Below, piece by piece: positions 27,681-35,762 of a stretch of 64,000 nucleotides of DNA. Source of the stretch: JALZKA01 sp963786495 (GTDB taxonomy: Bacteria > Actinomycetota > Thermoleophilia > Solirubrobacterales > 70-9); assembly GCA_963786495.1 (NCBI GenBank), contig CAWAZL010000008.1, positions 1-64,000 of the forward strand, given 5' to 3'. The notes beneath the pieces were generated by a model that was not told where the DNA came from, did no database searches, and was given only the letters and a program-made list of their open reading frames with translations. The position numbers and the translations under genes were made by a program. How positions within the stretch are numbered: position 1 is the first letter of the stretch; each line of letters opens with the position of its first letter.

Positions 27681-27813
27681 TGCTTCTCGTACCTCCTGCG
27701 TTGGAAAACCATGATGGCGCCTCTCTTCGTCGGCGCCTGCACCCAGGGGTGCGGGGCGCGAGTCTAGAGAACGGCGGCTTTGATCACGCCGCTACGCACC
27801 CAGAACGGCAGGG

Positions 27814-29661
27814 TCAGCGCTTCTGGCCGCGCGCTAACTCGTAGCCCTCGGGCACGAACTTCTTCGCCGGCCGGCGCACCAAAGAGCTTCGCTTCCCACC
27901 CTTTTCGAGGACCGGCAGGCGCAGCTTCAGCTTTTCGACCGTGACCGGGGCCTGGCCGTTCGAGATTCGTCCGTAGGGAGCGTCCACGGGCAGAAGCTCC
28001 AGCTTGGCCACGTGGCCCTCCGCGAACTCGTAGCCGTTCGGGTGGAGCTGAAAGACCTGCTTGCCCGAGAGGCCGGGGCGATACGAGCCGCGCGCCACCA
28101 GCGTCGCGTCGCCGCTCTCGTCCACGTCGAGCAAGCGCGAGGCGACCTGCGATGTCGGGCTCGGAGACGTGATCTTCGCGATGACGGTCGGCGAGCCCAT
28201 CAGGGTGAAGCCACCGGCGGGCGCGGGGTCGAGGCGATACGAGGCGGCGCCCGCCTGGTCGGAGCCGGGAGCGGTCGCACATGCGCCGCCGCCCGAGATC
28301 GGGTCGTAGGCCTGGCCGCGGGCGAGGTCGCCGGGCACCGCCGGAAGGATCGTCTGTGCCGGCTTGAACTTGCCTCGAACCTCACCGCGCGCGATCTTCG
28401 CCCACGAGCGAGCGTGGTACGGACCGCCCGAGGCCTCGTCCGTGCCACAAGTCTGGGTCAACGTGGTCACGCCGCTCTTCGGCTTCTTGGCGCCGGTGAG
28501 GTGATGCGCCAGGAACGCGTCCTGGTGCTTTTGGAGAAGGTCGATGTCCGCGTCCTTGTTCTGGCCGCGCTGGTGCCCGTAGTCGAGGAAGAAGAGTGAG
28601 ACGTCGGCGCCGCGATACTCGGAGCGGGTGCGGTTGTAAAAGCGGATTGCCTCGTCCGGCGGGAAGATGTCGTCCGTCCAGCCGTTCGAGATCAGGAGCG
28701 GCGCGGGCGGGATCGAATGGTCGATGTAGTACGACGAGTGGTGCTTGATGACCTCGTCGAGAACATCGTCGATGATGGGGTCGTCGTAGGGCTCGCCGGT
28801 GTTGATCCGTGCGAACCAGGTGAGTAGATCGGCGTCCGGGTCAAGTAGCGGCGGCGCGTAAAGACCGGCGACCGCGCCCGAGGCAAACAGCCCCGCAACG
28901 AAGGTCTGCTTCATCACGCCTACCGGCGCGTCCCCGTCGATCCCGCGGTATGGAGCGTCGGCCACGTAGTCGAGCGTGCGGCCGTTCGGCATGAGCGAGT
29001 TGGCGAGGTCGGTCCACGGGACCTCGGGGATGGCGGCCGCGAGGCTTAAGCGCCTGCCCTCGGGGCTCTTCCATGGCACGAGCGATCCGTTCTCCATCAT
29101 CGTCCGGTTCCTGAGGGCTGCGAGCGCCATCGAAAGACCGCCGCCGTAGGACCCGCCGGCCGAGGCGATTGCACCTTTCTGGGCGATGTCCTCGTCCACC
29201 AGCATTCCGGCGAAGAGCTGGGCGTCGCGGACCTCGAAGCGGGTGTCCATGAGGCGCACCCAGCCGCCGGAAACGCAGCGGGCGGGCGGCGTGGGCTTGG
29301 TGCCGCAGGGGCCGAAGCCTCGGTCCGACATCGAGAAGGCGGCGTAACCCTGCTTGGTCCAGCGAGCCAGGTCGTCGGCATCGAGCTCCGACCCGCCGTA
29401 GCCGTGGAACTGCATTACGAGCGGGTACGGGCCGTCGGGTCCTGAGGCGGGCTCGGGCGGAAGCGCGACGTTCACATCGATCAGCTGGCCGTCGAAGGTT
29501 TCGACGAGAGTGCTGTCGCCGCCGCAGAAGCGCGTGTCATCCTCGCGCGTCTCACAAGGGACCGCGCCGTTGAAGACGGAGGTGATCTCAGCCTGAGCCG
29601 GCGAGGCGGCAACGAGCATTGCCGCGCTCGCCACGAGAATGGCGATACGTGCTTTCCCCAC
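27814..29661 (-). CDS. Secreted CocE/NonD-type hydrolase (S15-like acyl peptidase/esterase)
   Basis: 615 residues. The N-terminal signal peptide is IAILVASAAMLVAASPAQA, with probable cleavage after AQA. An alpha/beta hydrolase domain follows: PYPLVMQFHGYGGSELDADD (oxyanion region), then IASAGGSYGGGLSMALAALR with the nucleophile Ser in GGSYGG, an Asp-rich loop near NGWTDDIFPPDEAIRFYN and the His in FLDYGHQRGQNKDAD. The C-terminal third is beta-rich, like the jelly-roll of X-Pro dipeptidyl-peptidase/CocE proteins. It probably cleaves esters or peptides outside the cell. The start is GTG with TACTTT six nt upstream. It stands alone between the aquaporin and pyrophosphatase genes. Confidence 0.8.
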   Translation of the reverse strand: MGKARIAILVASAAMLVAASPAQAEITSVFNGAVPCETREDDTRFCGGDSTLVETFDGQLIDVNVALPPEPASGPDGPYPLVMQFHGYGGSELDADDLARWTKQGYAAFSMSDRGFGPCGTKPTPPARCVSGGWVRLMDTRFEVRDAQLFAGMLVDEDIAQKGAIASAGGSYGGGLSMALAALRNRTMMENGSLVPWKSPEGRRLSLAAAIPEVPWTDLANSLMPNGRTLDYVADAPYRGIDGDAPVGVMKQTFVAGLFASGAVAGLYAPPLLDPDADLLTWFARINTGEPYDDPIIDDVLDEVIKHHSSYYIDHSIPPAPLLISNGWTDDIFPPDEAIRFYNRTRSEYRGADVSLFFLDYGHQRGQNKDADIDLLQKHQDAFLAHHLTGAKKPKSGVTTLTQTCGTDEASGGPYHARSWAKIARGEVRGKFKPAQTILPAVPGDLARGQAYDPISGGGACATAPGSDQAGAASYRLDPAPAGGFTLMGSPTVIAKITSPSPTSQVASRLLDVDESGDATLVARGSYRPGLSGKQVFQLHPNGYEFAEGHVAKLELLPVDAPYGRISNGQAPVTVEKLKLRLPVLEKGGKRSSLVRRPAKKFVPEGYELARGQKR

Positions 29662-29667
29662 CAGGCG

Positions 29668-29673
29668 AAAGTA
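29668..29673 (-). promoter_or_regulatory. Leaderless -10 box of the secreted hydrolase
   Basis: TACTTT on the minus strand, six nt before GTG 29661; no Shine-Dalgarno sequence in the gap. Confidence 0.45.
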
Positions 29674-29700
29674 CAGGCGCGCCGGCGGCGATGCGCCGGT

Positions 29701-30279
29701 TCAGTCGTCGCGGGCGGGGTCAGTGCCCCGCGGTTGATCCGGCTCCTCCGCGGTGTCGTCCCCTTCGGAGTCGGACGCCATTCGCTCCTCCCAGAGCTGC
29801 TTGCCGTCAGCGATCACCTCTTGTGCGTCCTCGAGCGACTTCCAGCCGTCGACCTCGACCTCCTTGCCCTCGAGCTGCTTGTAGGTCGAGAAGAAGTGGG
29901 TGATCTCGTCCTGGAGCTGCTTCGGAATGTCGTCGAGCGTCTCCGCGTGGTTCCAGCCCGGGTCGTGGGTCGGCACGCAGACGATCTTGTCGTCCTCGCC
30001 TGCCTCGTCGCGCATCTTGAAGAGCGCAATCGGCTTGACCGCGATGACGCAGCCGGGAAAGGTCGCCTCGGACACGCACACCATCGCGTCGAGCGGGTCG
30101 CCGTCGCGGCCCCAGTGGTCGATCAGGTAGCCGTAGTCGGTCGGGTAGACCATCGACGAGGACAGGAACCGGTCCAAGACGATGCGTTCGATGCCCTCGT
30201 CGTACTCGTACTTGTTGCGCGATCCCTTGGGGATCTCGACGTGAACGAGAAGTTCGTTTTCCAAGCCATGGTCAGCCAC
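29701..30279 (-). CDS. ppa: Inorganic pyrophosphatase, family I
   Basis: 192 residues; hydrolyses pyrophosphate in the cytoplasm with Mg. VEIPKGSRNKYEYDEGIERI begins the fold and VYPTDYGYLIDHWGRDGDPL carries the active-site signature, with Asp 59, Asp 61 and Asp 64 of D-G-D-P-L-D. DDKIVCVPTHDPGW and ITHFFSTYKQLEGKEVEVDG follow. The C-terminus has a charged extension of about 25 residues beyond the compact enzyme. The GTG is preceded by a TAGGGT -10 box six nt upstream. The window also encodes a family II enzyme at 58.1 kb. Confidence 0.92.
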   Translation of the reverse strand: MADHGLENELLVHVEIPKGSRNKYEYDEGIERIVLDRFLSSSMVYPTDYGYLIDHWGRDGDPLDAMVCVSEATFPGCVIAVKPIALFKMRDEAGEDDKIVCVPTHDPGWNHAETLDDIPKQLQDEITHFFSTYKQLEGKEVEVDGWKSLEDAQEVIADGKQLWEERMASDSEGDDTAEEPDQPRGTDPARDD

Positions 30280-30285
30280 GCCGCG

Positions 30286-30291
30286 ACCCTA
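30286..30291 (-). promoter_or_regulatory. Leaderless -10 box of ppa
   Basis: TAGGGT on the minus strand, six nt before GTG 30279. Confidence 0.5.
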
Positions 30292-30324
30292 TACCCACTT
30301 CGAAGCTCCTAGGCTCACACGGAC

Positions 30325-31296
30325 ATGAGACGGGTAGTCGCGCTGCTGGCGACTGTTCTCGCGCTTCACGGCTGCGGCGAGGACGGTGCTGAACCGGGCG
30401 CCTCAAGCGAGGCGACGCTCGTGCTCGACTTCACGCCGAATGCGGTCCATTCGGGGCTCTACGCGGCGCTGGAGCGGGGATGGTTCGCCGAGGAAGGCCT
30501 CGACCTGACGATCCAGCCGCCTGGCGACTCGACTGATGCGCCAAAGCTCCTCGCGGCCGGCCGTGCCGACTTCGCGGTGATGGACATCAACGACCTCGGG
30601 ACCACTTACGAGCGTGGGTTCGAGTTGTTGCCCATCGGCGCCCTGGTGCAGGTGCCGCTGGCTTCGGTCATCGCCGGCGATGCAGACCAGGTGAAGCGCC
30701 CGCGCGACCTGGAGGGCGGCGAGGTCGGCGTGACGGGCCTGCCGTCTGACGACGCGGTGCTGGACGCGGTGGTCGAGGCCGACGGCGGGAACCCGTCGAC
30801 GATCGAGCGCACCGTGATCGGGTTCGACGCGGTCGCTGCGCTCTCGGCCGGCCGCGTCGACGCGGTAACTGCGTTCTGGAACGCCGAAGGGGTTGCACTG
30901 AAGGAACTCGGCATCCCGACTCGCGAGTTCCGCATCGGCGACTTCGCCACGGAGCCGTTTCCGGAGCTCGTGGTGGTGACGACCGACGAGCTGGCTGAAG
31001 CTGAACCGGAGCTAATCGATGCAACGCAAGCCGGGCTCGAGCGCGGCTACGGATTGGTGGCCGAAGAACCCGAAGCGGCCCTGGACAGCCTGCTGAATGC
31101 GATCGAGGGCTTAGACCCACCGACGCAGGTCGCCGAGATGGAAGCGCTGACCGAAGCCGACGCGTTCGCCGCAGGTGCTCAGCCGGGAACGCTGGAGCCC
31201 GAGGGATTCACGAACTGGCTGGATTTCGCGATCAAGCACGGCATCGAGGTTCCACGCGCTGCGAGCGAGATCGTCGAGCTGGCCCCTCGGCCCTAA
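30325..31296 (+). CDS. ABC transporter substrate-binding lipoprotein (ThiY/NMT1-like)
   Basis: 323 residues. The lipobox is in VLALHGCGEDG (Cys about residue 17), so it is membrane-anchored outside the cell. The NMT1/THI5-like domain starts LVLDFTPNAVHSGLYAALE, followed by RGWFAEEGLDLTIQPPGDS and DFAVMDINDLGTTYERG, the pattern of pyrimidine-precursor (HMP) or other small heterocycle binders. FATEPFPELVVVTTDELAEA and FTNWLDFAIKHGIEVPRAAS close the second lobe. No permease or ATPase gene is adjacent, so it is an orphan binding protein. TAGGCT lies 9 nt before the ATG. Its stop overlaps the stop of the next, convergent gene. Confidence 0.8.
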   Translation: MRRVVALLATVLALHGCGEDGAEPGASSEATLVLDFTPNAVHSGLYAALERGWFAEEGLDLTIQPPGDSTDAPKLLAAGRADFAVMDINDLGTTYERGFELLPIGALVQVPLASVIAGDADQVKRPRDLEGGEVGVTGLPSDDAVLDAVVEADGGNPSTIERTVIGFDAVAALSAGRVDAVTAFWNAEGVALKELGIPTREFRIGDFATEPFPELVVVTTDELAEAEPELIDATQAGLERGYGLVAEEPEAALDSLLNAIEGLDPPTQVAEMEALTEADAFAAGAQPGTLEPEGFTNWLDFAIKHGIEVPRAASEIVELAPRP

Positions 31297-31655
31297 AGCC
31301 GGCGGCTGCGGCGGAACTGCTGGCGCACGGACTCCGGCCGGCCCCACATCTGTTTGACCTCGGCTCGGCCCTCGCGGAAGTCGCGAAGGACCATCTCGCC
31401 GTCGATCCCCTCGCCGTCGAGGAGCTCGAGCGTTCCCTTCACCGTCTGGGCCGCCGCCGCGTGGCCGAACTTGTGGGCGACCAGGATGCGCCAGTGCCAG
31501 TCGGCCTTCGAGTACGGCTGTGCGTTTACCTGGGTGAGGATCACCGCTGCGTCGATATAGCGGGACTCGTCTGGCAGCCGGAAGTCGAGCGTGAGGTCGG
31601 TCCAGTCGTCAGGGAGCGAGTCGAGGATCTCTTGAAAGCTCTCCGCGAGGGCCAT
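31293..31655 (-). CDS. Conserved hypothetical protein
   Basis: 120 residues, no signal peptide or membrane segment. It reads SFQEILDSLPDDWTDLTLDF, VNAQPYSKADWHWRILVAHK and ends VRQQFRRSRRL. I do not recognise a characterised family. It is mixed alpha/beta and acidic in the N-terminal half with a basic C-terminus. The ATG has TAGGCT 7 nt upstream, so it is probably transcribed from its own leaderless promoter just downstream of the mntR-like gene and the palindromic repeat. Confidence 0.65.
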   Translation of the reverse strand: MALAESFQEILDSLPDDWTDLTLDFRLPDESRYIDAAVILTQVNAQPYSKADWHWRILVAHKFGHAAAAQTVKGTLELLDGEGIDGEMVLRDFREGRAEVKQMWGRPESVRQQFRRSRRL

Positions 31656-31662
31656 GCGCGGG

Positions 31663-31668
31663 AGCCTA
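31663..31668 (-). promoter_or_regulatory. Leaderless -10 box of the 120-residue hypothetical protein
   Basis: TAGGCT on the minus strand, 7 nt before ATG 31655, directly downstream of the repeat hairpin that ends the mntR operon. Confidence 0.45.
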
Positions 31669-31680
31669 CCGCCGGAACCC

Positions 31681-31705
31681 GGTGCCAGGCACCGTGCCTG
31701 GCACC
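31681..31705. terminator. Perfect 12-bp inverted repeat after the mntR-like gene
   Basis: GGTGCCAGGCAC, a single C, then its exact reverse complement. It starts at the stop codon of the mntR-like gene and would form a very stable hairpin in RNA. There is no U-tract, so it is a Rho-dependent or intrinsic U-less terminator candidate. It belongs to the dispersed GTGCCAGGCAC family. Confidence 0.65.
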
Positions 31706-32394
31706 TAGGCGGTGACGACGCGGATTGCGCCCGCGAGGCGCTCGCCCAGGACGTGCTCGGCTCCACTCACGGTCACATGGAGCGGGCCCTCGAACGGGTC
31801 GCGGCTGATGATCTCGAGTTCCGAGCCAGGCCTGATCCCGCGCTCGTCGAGGTAGCGGAGCATCTCGGGGTCTGAGTCCGACACACGAGCGAAGGAGGCA
31901 ATCGCACCCGGTTCGAGCTCGGTGAGGCGCACGGTCTCGTCATCCGCCAAGTCAAGCTGCGCGTTCGGGATCGGGTCGCCATGCGGATCGCGTTCGGGAT
32001 CTCCCAGTGCCTCCGCGATGCGCTCCTCGAGCTCTTCGGAGATGTAGTGCTCGAGCACTTCCGCCTCGTCGTGGACGCGGTCCCATGGCATCCCCAGCAC
32101 CTCGGCCAGATAGGACTCCAGCAACCGGTGATGGCGGATCACCTCGAGGGCGACCTTCTCCCCGCGTTCGGTTAGCAGCGCGCCGCGATAGGGCTCGTGG
32201 CGGACGAGGCCCATCTCGTTCATCCGCTTGAGCATCGAGGTGACCGACCCGGCCGACACACCGAGCCGCTCGGCGAGCGCCGACGTCGACACCGAGCCCT
32301 CGCAGCGCTGGGCGAGCGCATGAAGCGCCTTCGCGTAGTCCTCGACGGCCTCGGTGTTAAGGGCCTGCGGGCGTCTGAAGCCGGAGTGCGCCAT
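31705..32394 (-). CDS. DtxR/MntR-family metal-dependent regulator (manganese-type ligands)
   Basis: 229 residues. The N-terminal winged helix is STSALAERLGVSAGSVTSML, followed by KRMNEMGLVRHEPYRGALL and the dimer domain VIRHHRLLESYLAEVLGMPW. The metal site resembles MntR rather than DtxR/IdeR: VEDYAK has Asp 19 where DtxR has Met 10, and DEAEVLEHYI has Glu 112 where DtxR has Cys 102, with Glu 115 and His 116 following. A C-terminal SH3/FeoA-like domain (GSELEIISRDPFEGPLHVTV) is present, unlike the short Bacillus MntR. It starts 8 nt after the ZIP gene stop, so it is the third gene of the multicopper oxidase-ZIP operon and probably autoregulates it. Confidence 0.85.
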   Translation of the reverse strand: MAHSGFRRPQALNTEAVEDYAKALHALAQRCEGSVSTSALAERLGVSAGSVTSMLKRMNEMGLVRHEPYRGALLTERGEKVALEVIRHHRLLESYLAEVLGMPWDRVHDEAEVLEHYISEELEERIAEALGDPERDPHGDPIPNAQLDLADDETVRLTELEPGAIASFARVSDSDPEMLRYLDERGIRPGSELEIISRDPFEGPLHVTVSGAEHVLGERLAGAIRVVTA

Positions 32395-32402
32395 CTCAAC
32401 CT

Positions 32403-33575
32403 TTAGACGCTCACCAGAAGGCTCGTGAGGTAGAAGGCGATGGCGCCCCCGGCGATGGCGGAGGCGGTCACCGCATCGAGCGCGCGGCCGCTTGCATCCC
32501 GCATTGAGGGAGTGATCTGGACGATCACCTGGATGACCGCGCCGACTCCGATGCCCAGGAGGAAGGCTGAGAGCTCGGGGTTCGTGACCGAGGCTCCGAT
32601 CACTGCGCCCAGGATCGCGGGGGCCCCGGCGATGAGGCCGAGCAGCGCGAGGCGGCCAATCGTCGGGCGCTCCTGATCGCGCGCGAGCGGCGCGACGATC
32701 GCGAAGCCCTCTGTGGTGTTGTGAATGGCGAAGCCGACGACCAGCGCGGCGCCAAGCGCCAGCTCGGAGATCGCGTAGGCCGAACCGATCGCCAGTCCCT
32801 CGCCCATGTTGTGGAGGCCGATCCCGATCGCGATCATCAGCGCGAGCCGCGCGCCGCTTGACCCCGATTCGCCTTCGCGCCTTGCGGAGAGGTAGCGGTC
32901 GACCGCGGTCAACGCCATGAAGGCGAGGCCCGCACCCAGCAGCACGAGCTCGGTGCCGCCGAAGGCGCCGCCCGACTCGCCGGCGATCTCGAATCCCTCC
33001 AGGCTTGCGTCGACGGCGAGGAACGCGAGGAGGCCGACCGTCACGGCCATGACCGCGCGGATCCACGTCGGTTTGAATCGTCTCATCGCCGGCAGCAGCA
33101 GCATCCCGAGCGTCACCGGGATGACGCCCACGTAGAGGCCCAGGAGCGCCATCAGCGCGAACAGGTCGCCGTCCGTGTCGGGCGTCTCGACGGCTGCGGC
33201 GATCTCGTGGTCGATCACCAGCCCGGTCGAGGTGAGCATCGAGACCAGATACGGCTGGCCGTCCTGCCACGGGAAGTCGATCGTGATCGTGTCGGACTTG
33301 AGCCTGCCGATGGGCTCCTCGGCGCCGGTGAAGTCGACGTAGGCGTCGGCCACGAACACCTGCGCGAGCTGGACCTCGTCCGGCCCGGTGTTGCGAAGCG
33401 TCAGCTCGATCTTGTTCGGCTCAAGCTTGGTCTTCTCGACAGCTAGCTCTTCGATCGGCGGACCCGCGCGGTCCGGCAGGGTGTCGTCGCCGACGATCGC
33501 GATCGTGGCGAGCACCACGGCGATCAGCGCGAACACGCCACCCGCCAGCGCCCAGAGTGGGACGCGCTCGGTCAC
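32403..33575 (-). CDS. ZIP-family metal transporter with N-terminal extracytoplasmic domain
   Basis: 390 residues. The ZIP channel half (about 138-390) carries the two metal-binding helices GIGLHNMGEGLAIGSAY (His 255 to Glu 259) and GFAIHNTTEGFAIVAPLA (His 285 to Glu 289). It should import a divalent metal such as Mn, Fe or Zn. Ahead of it are a membrane anchor (about 8-28) and a beta-rich segment of roughly 100 residues, including LEPNKIELTLRNTGPDEVQL and FVADAYVDFTGAEEP, which resembles an immunoglobulin/CARDB-like sandwich. That domain is not part of ordinary ZIP proteins. Its start overlaps the multicopper oxidase stop (ATGA). Confidence 0.85.
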   Translation of the reverse strand: MTERVPLWALAGGVFALIAVVLATIAIVGDDTLPDRAGPPIEELAVEKTKLEPNKIELTLRNTGPDEVQLAQVFVADAYVDFTGAEEPIGRLKSDTITIDFPWQDGQPYLVSMLTSTGLVIDHEIAAAVETPDTDGDLFALMALLGLYVGVIPVTLGMLLLPAMRRFKPTWIRAVMAVTVGLLAFLAVDASLEGFEIAGESGGAFGGTELVLLGAGLAFMALTAVDRYLSARREGESGSSGARLALMIAIGIGLHNMGEGLAIGSAYAISELALGAALVVGFAIHNTTEGFAIVAPLARDQERPTIGRLALLGLIAGAPAILGAVIGASVTNPELSAFLLGIGVGAVIQVIVQITPSMRDASGRALDAVTASAIAGGAIAFYLTSLLVSV

Positions 33576-34708
33576 TCGCCCACCTCGAAGAAGCCCATCC
33601 AGCCGAGGTCGGCGAACTCGGTCTTGTGGGCGTGGAACATGAACGCGCCCGGATAGGGGAACTTCATCTCCAGAATGCCCCGCTGCGCCTGCCCTTGGAT
33701 GATGGTGTCGGTGAACTCAACGGGCGTGAGCGAGGTGCCCGTCGGGAAATGGTTGAAGAAGTTCCCGTGGACATGGAACGAGTTGATCGGGTCGTACTCG
33801 AGGATGTTCACGAGGTAGATCCGGACAAGCTCGTCGCGGGGGACCTGGATTGGCTCGTTCACGTAGTGGAACGGGATTGCGTTCACGGCATAGAGCTGGT
33901 TGCCCTCGGCGTCGAAGGTCGTGTTCCAGCCGTTCTGCACCATCACCAGCTCGTCCGCCTCTTCTCGCCCCTCCTTCGGATCAACTATGAACGTGCCGTA
34001 CATGCCGCGCGCGATGTGCTCGGCAAGTGGCGAGACGTGGCAGTGGTAGAGGTGGAGGCCGAAGGGCTCGGCATCGAACTCATAGACCGTCGAGCCGCCG
34101 GGCTCGATGATCCCGGGGCCTGCGCCGGGCACGCCGTCCATGGCGGACGGATGCAGACCGTGGAAATGGACGGTGTGAGGATGCGACGACCCGTTGATGA
34201 AGCGGATGCGGAGGAGGTCGCCCTCCGTGCAGCGGAGCGTCGGCCCCGGCACCCGGCCGTTGTAGGTCCATGCCGGGAACTTCACCCCGGGCGCGACCTC
34301 GATCTCCTTGTCGGCGGCGATCAGCTGCCACTCGCGAAGCACCCGCCCCGAGGCGAGCCGCTTAGTCGTCCCGTAGTCGAAGTCGCGCAGGACGTCGGTC
34401 GGGTTGAAGCCGTTCGCCTTGTGGTCAACGGTCTGCCCATCCCTGAATGTCGCGCCCGCCGTTCCGAGCCCGTTGAGATGAGCGTGGGTGACGCCTGTCG
34501 CGGGAGCCGACGCGCTCGCGTGGGCGGCGTGGCCGCTCGCGGCAAGAGCGTCCGGGTGCTGGGAGCCGCCAAGCGCGTCGTGGATTGCTTGGTGCGGCAC
34601 CACCTCATGGAGCCCCGCGATCACCGGCGCTGCCGCAAGGCCGCCGGCCAGGAGCCTGCGCCGGCTGACCTTCAATGCCTGTTTGTCCTCTTCGTTTAGC
34701 TCATCCAC
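33572..34708 (-). CDS. Two-domain multicopper oxidase, Tat-exported
   Basis: 378 residues. The Tat signal is VSRRRLLAGGLAAAPVIAGL (about 14-33). Domain 1 has HFHG (181-184) and HCHVSPLAEHIARGM (222-236), giving the type 1 copper ligands Cys 223, His 231 and Met 236. Domain 2 has FHVHGNFFNHFPTG (312-315) and MFHAHKTEFADLGWMGFFEV, where the HCH triplet is replaced by HAH, so there is no second type 1 site. This layout resembles two-domain laccase-like or NirK-like enzymes. It probably oxidises a metal or phenol outside the cell. It is the first gene of the operon with ZIP and the MntR-like regulator; a TTTGA-N4-TCAAA palindrome lies 9 nt upstream of the GTG. Confidence 0.85.
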   Translation of the reverse strand: MDELNEEDKQALKVSRRRLLAGGLAAAPVIAGLHEVVPHQAIHDALGGSQHPDALAASGHAAHASASAPATGVTHAHLNGLGTAGATFRDGQTVDHKANGFNPTDVLRDFDYGTTKRLASGRVLREWQLIAADKEIEVAPGVKFPAWTYNGRVPGPTLRCTEGDLLRIRFINGSSHPHTVHFHGLHPSAMDGVPGAGPGIIEPGGSTVYEFDAEPFGLHLYHCHVSPLAEHIARGMYGTFIVDPKEGREEADELVMVQNGWNTTFDAEGNQLYAVNAIPFHYVNEPIQVPRDELVRIYLVNILEYDPINSFHVHGNFFNHFPTGTSLTPVEFTDTIIQGQAQRGILEMKFPYPGAFMFHAHKTEFADLGWMGFFEVGE

Positions 34709-34717
34709 AAATCAAAG

Positions 34718-34731
34718 TTTGACACATCAAA
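34718..34731. promoter_or_regulatory. Operator-like palindrome TTTGA-N4-TCAAA upstream of the oxidase-ZIP-mntR operon
   Basis: A perfect 5-bp-arm inverted repeat in an AT-rich patch that stands out in this GC-rich DNA, 9 nt upstream of the oxidase start and 22 nt before the divergent YgfZ -10 box. It is a plausible binding site for the MntR-like regulator. No identical copy was noticed elsewhere. Confidence 0.5.
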
Positions 34732-34752
34732 ACCTCGAAAGCGTTACCGACC

Positions 34753-34758
34753 TACACT
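34753..34758 (+). promoter_or_regulatory. Leaderless -10 box of the YgfZ-like gene
   Basis: TACACT followed by 7 nt and GTG 34766. Confidence 0.45.
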
Positions 34759-34765
34759 CGGACGG

Positions 34766-35714
34766 GTGAGCGAGCTTGCTGTTGAGCTGGACGGGCAGTA
34801 CCGGGCCCTTCGCGAGGAGGCCGGATTTGCGAGACGCGAGCGTGGATGGATCAACGTCGACGGACCCGACGCCGCCGAGTACCTCCAGGGGCAGTTGACG
34901 AATGACATCGAGGCGCTCGAACCCGGCCAGGGCGCTTACTCGGCGCTGCTTGACCGCAAGGGCAAGATGCAGGCAGACATGCGTGTCCTCCGCCTGTCAG
35001 ACGACGAGATCCTCGTCGAGACCGAGCCGGATGCGCTCGACGTCTGCGTCAGGCACCTAACCATGTACTCGGTGGGCCGCGAGGTGGCCGTCAACGCCGC
35101 TTGCCGGAACCCTGGAGCTCCTCAGCGTCGCCGGGCCCGCAGCCGCCTCGCTCACCGGCCTGCCACCTCTGAGCGCTGAGAACGAGCACGGCTGCTCTGA
35201 GATTGATGGTCTCCCTGCGCGCGCCGTCCGGACCTTGGAGGGGCTCGATCTGATCGCGTCGCCCGAGCGCATCGAAGGCCTGGAACGGGCACTCGAAAAG
35301 CGCGGCGTCGCGCCGGTGACCCAAGAGGCGCTCGAGATCCTGCGGGTTGAGAGCGGGCGCCCGCGCTTCGGCCGCGAGATGACCCGGGAGACAATCCCGC
35401 AGGAGGCCGGTGTCAACGAGCGCGCCGTGAGCTTCACGAAGGGGTGCTACATCGGCCAGGAAACCGTCGCCCGGCTCCATTACAAGGGCAAGCCGAACCG
35501 CCACCTCAGGGGCCTGCGCCTCTCGCAAGCCGCCGATGCCGGATCCGTCGTGAGTCTCGGTGAGCGGGAGCTCGGAAAGGTTGGAACCGCCGTGCTCTCC
35601 CCCGTTCACGGCCCGATCGCGCTGGCGATTCTGCGGCGCGAGGCCGAGCCGGGGGCCGAGGTACTGGTCGGCGGTGGGGTCACGGCTGAGGTCGTTGACC
35701 TGCCCTTTGAATAG
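34766..35714 (+). CDS. Folate-binding protein YgfZ/GcvT-like (one frameshift)
   Basis: About 315 residues. Tetrahydrofolate-binding aminomethyltransferase fold involved in Fe-S protein maturation or repair. The N-terminal half has FARRERGWINVDGPDAAEYL and QGQLTNDIEALEPGQGAYSA. The C-terminal half has the YgfZ signature in FTKGCYIGQETVARLHYKGK, which includes the conserved Cys. Near 35100 a base change in GCCGCTTGCC shifts the frame; the continuing frame reads LAGTLELLSVAGPAAASLTG and LPARAVRTLEGLDLIASPER. It is divergent from the multicopper oxidase. Confidence 0.85.
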
Positions 35715-35762
35715 ATGTGACGTGACAGGCGACCTATCGGTCGAATAGGGTTCCGCGCGGAG

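Noticed and set aside
30280..30324. Thiamine riboswitch before the ThiY-like gene
   Set aside because: The gap to the divergent ppa start is only 45 bp, too short for a TPP riboswitch, and no conserved core is visible.
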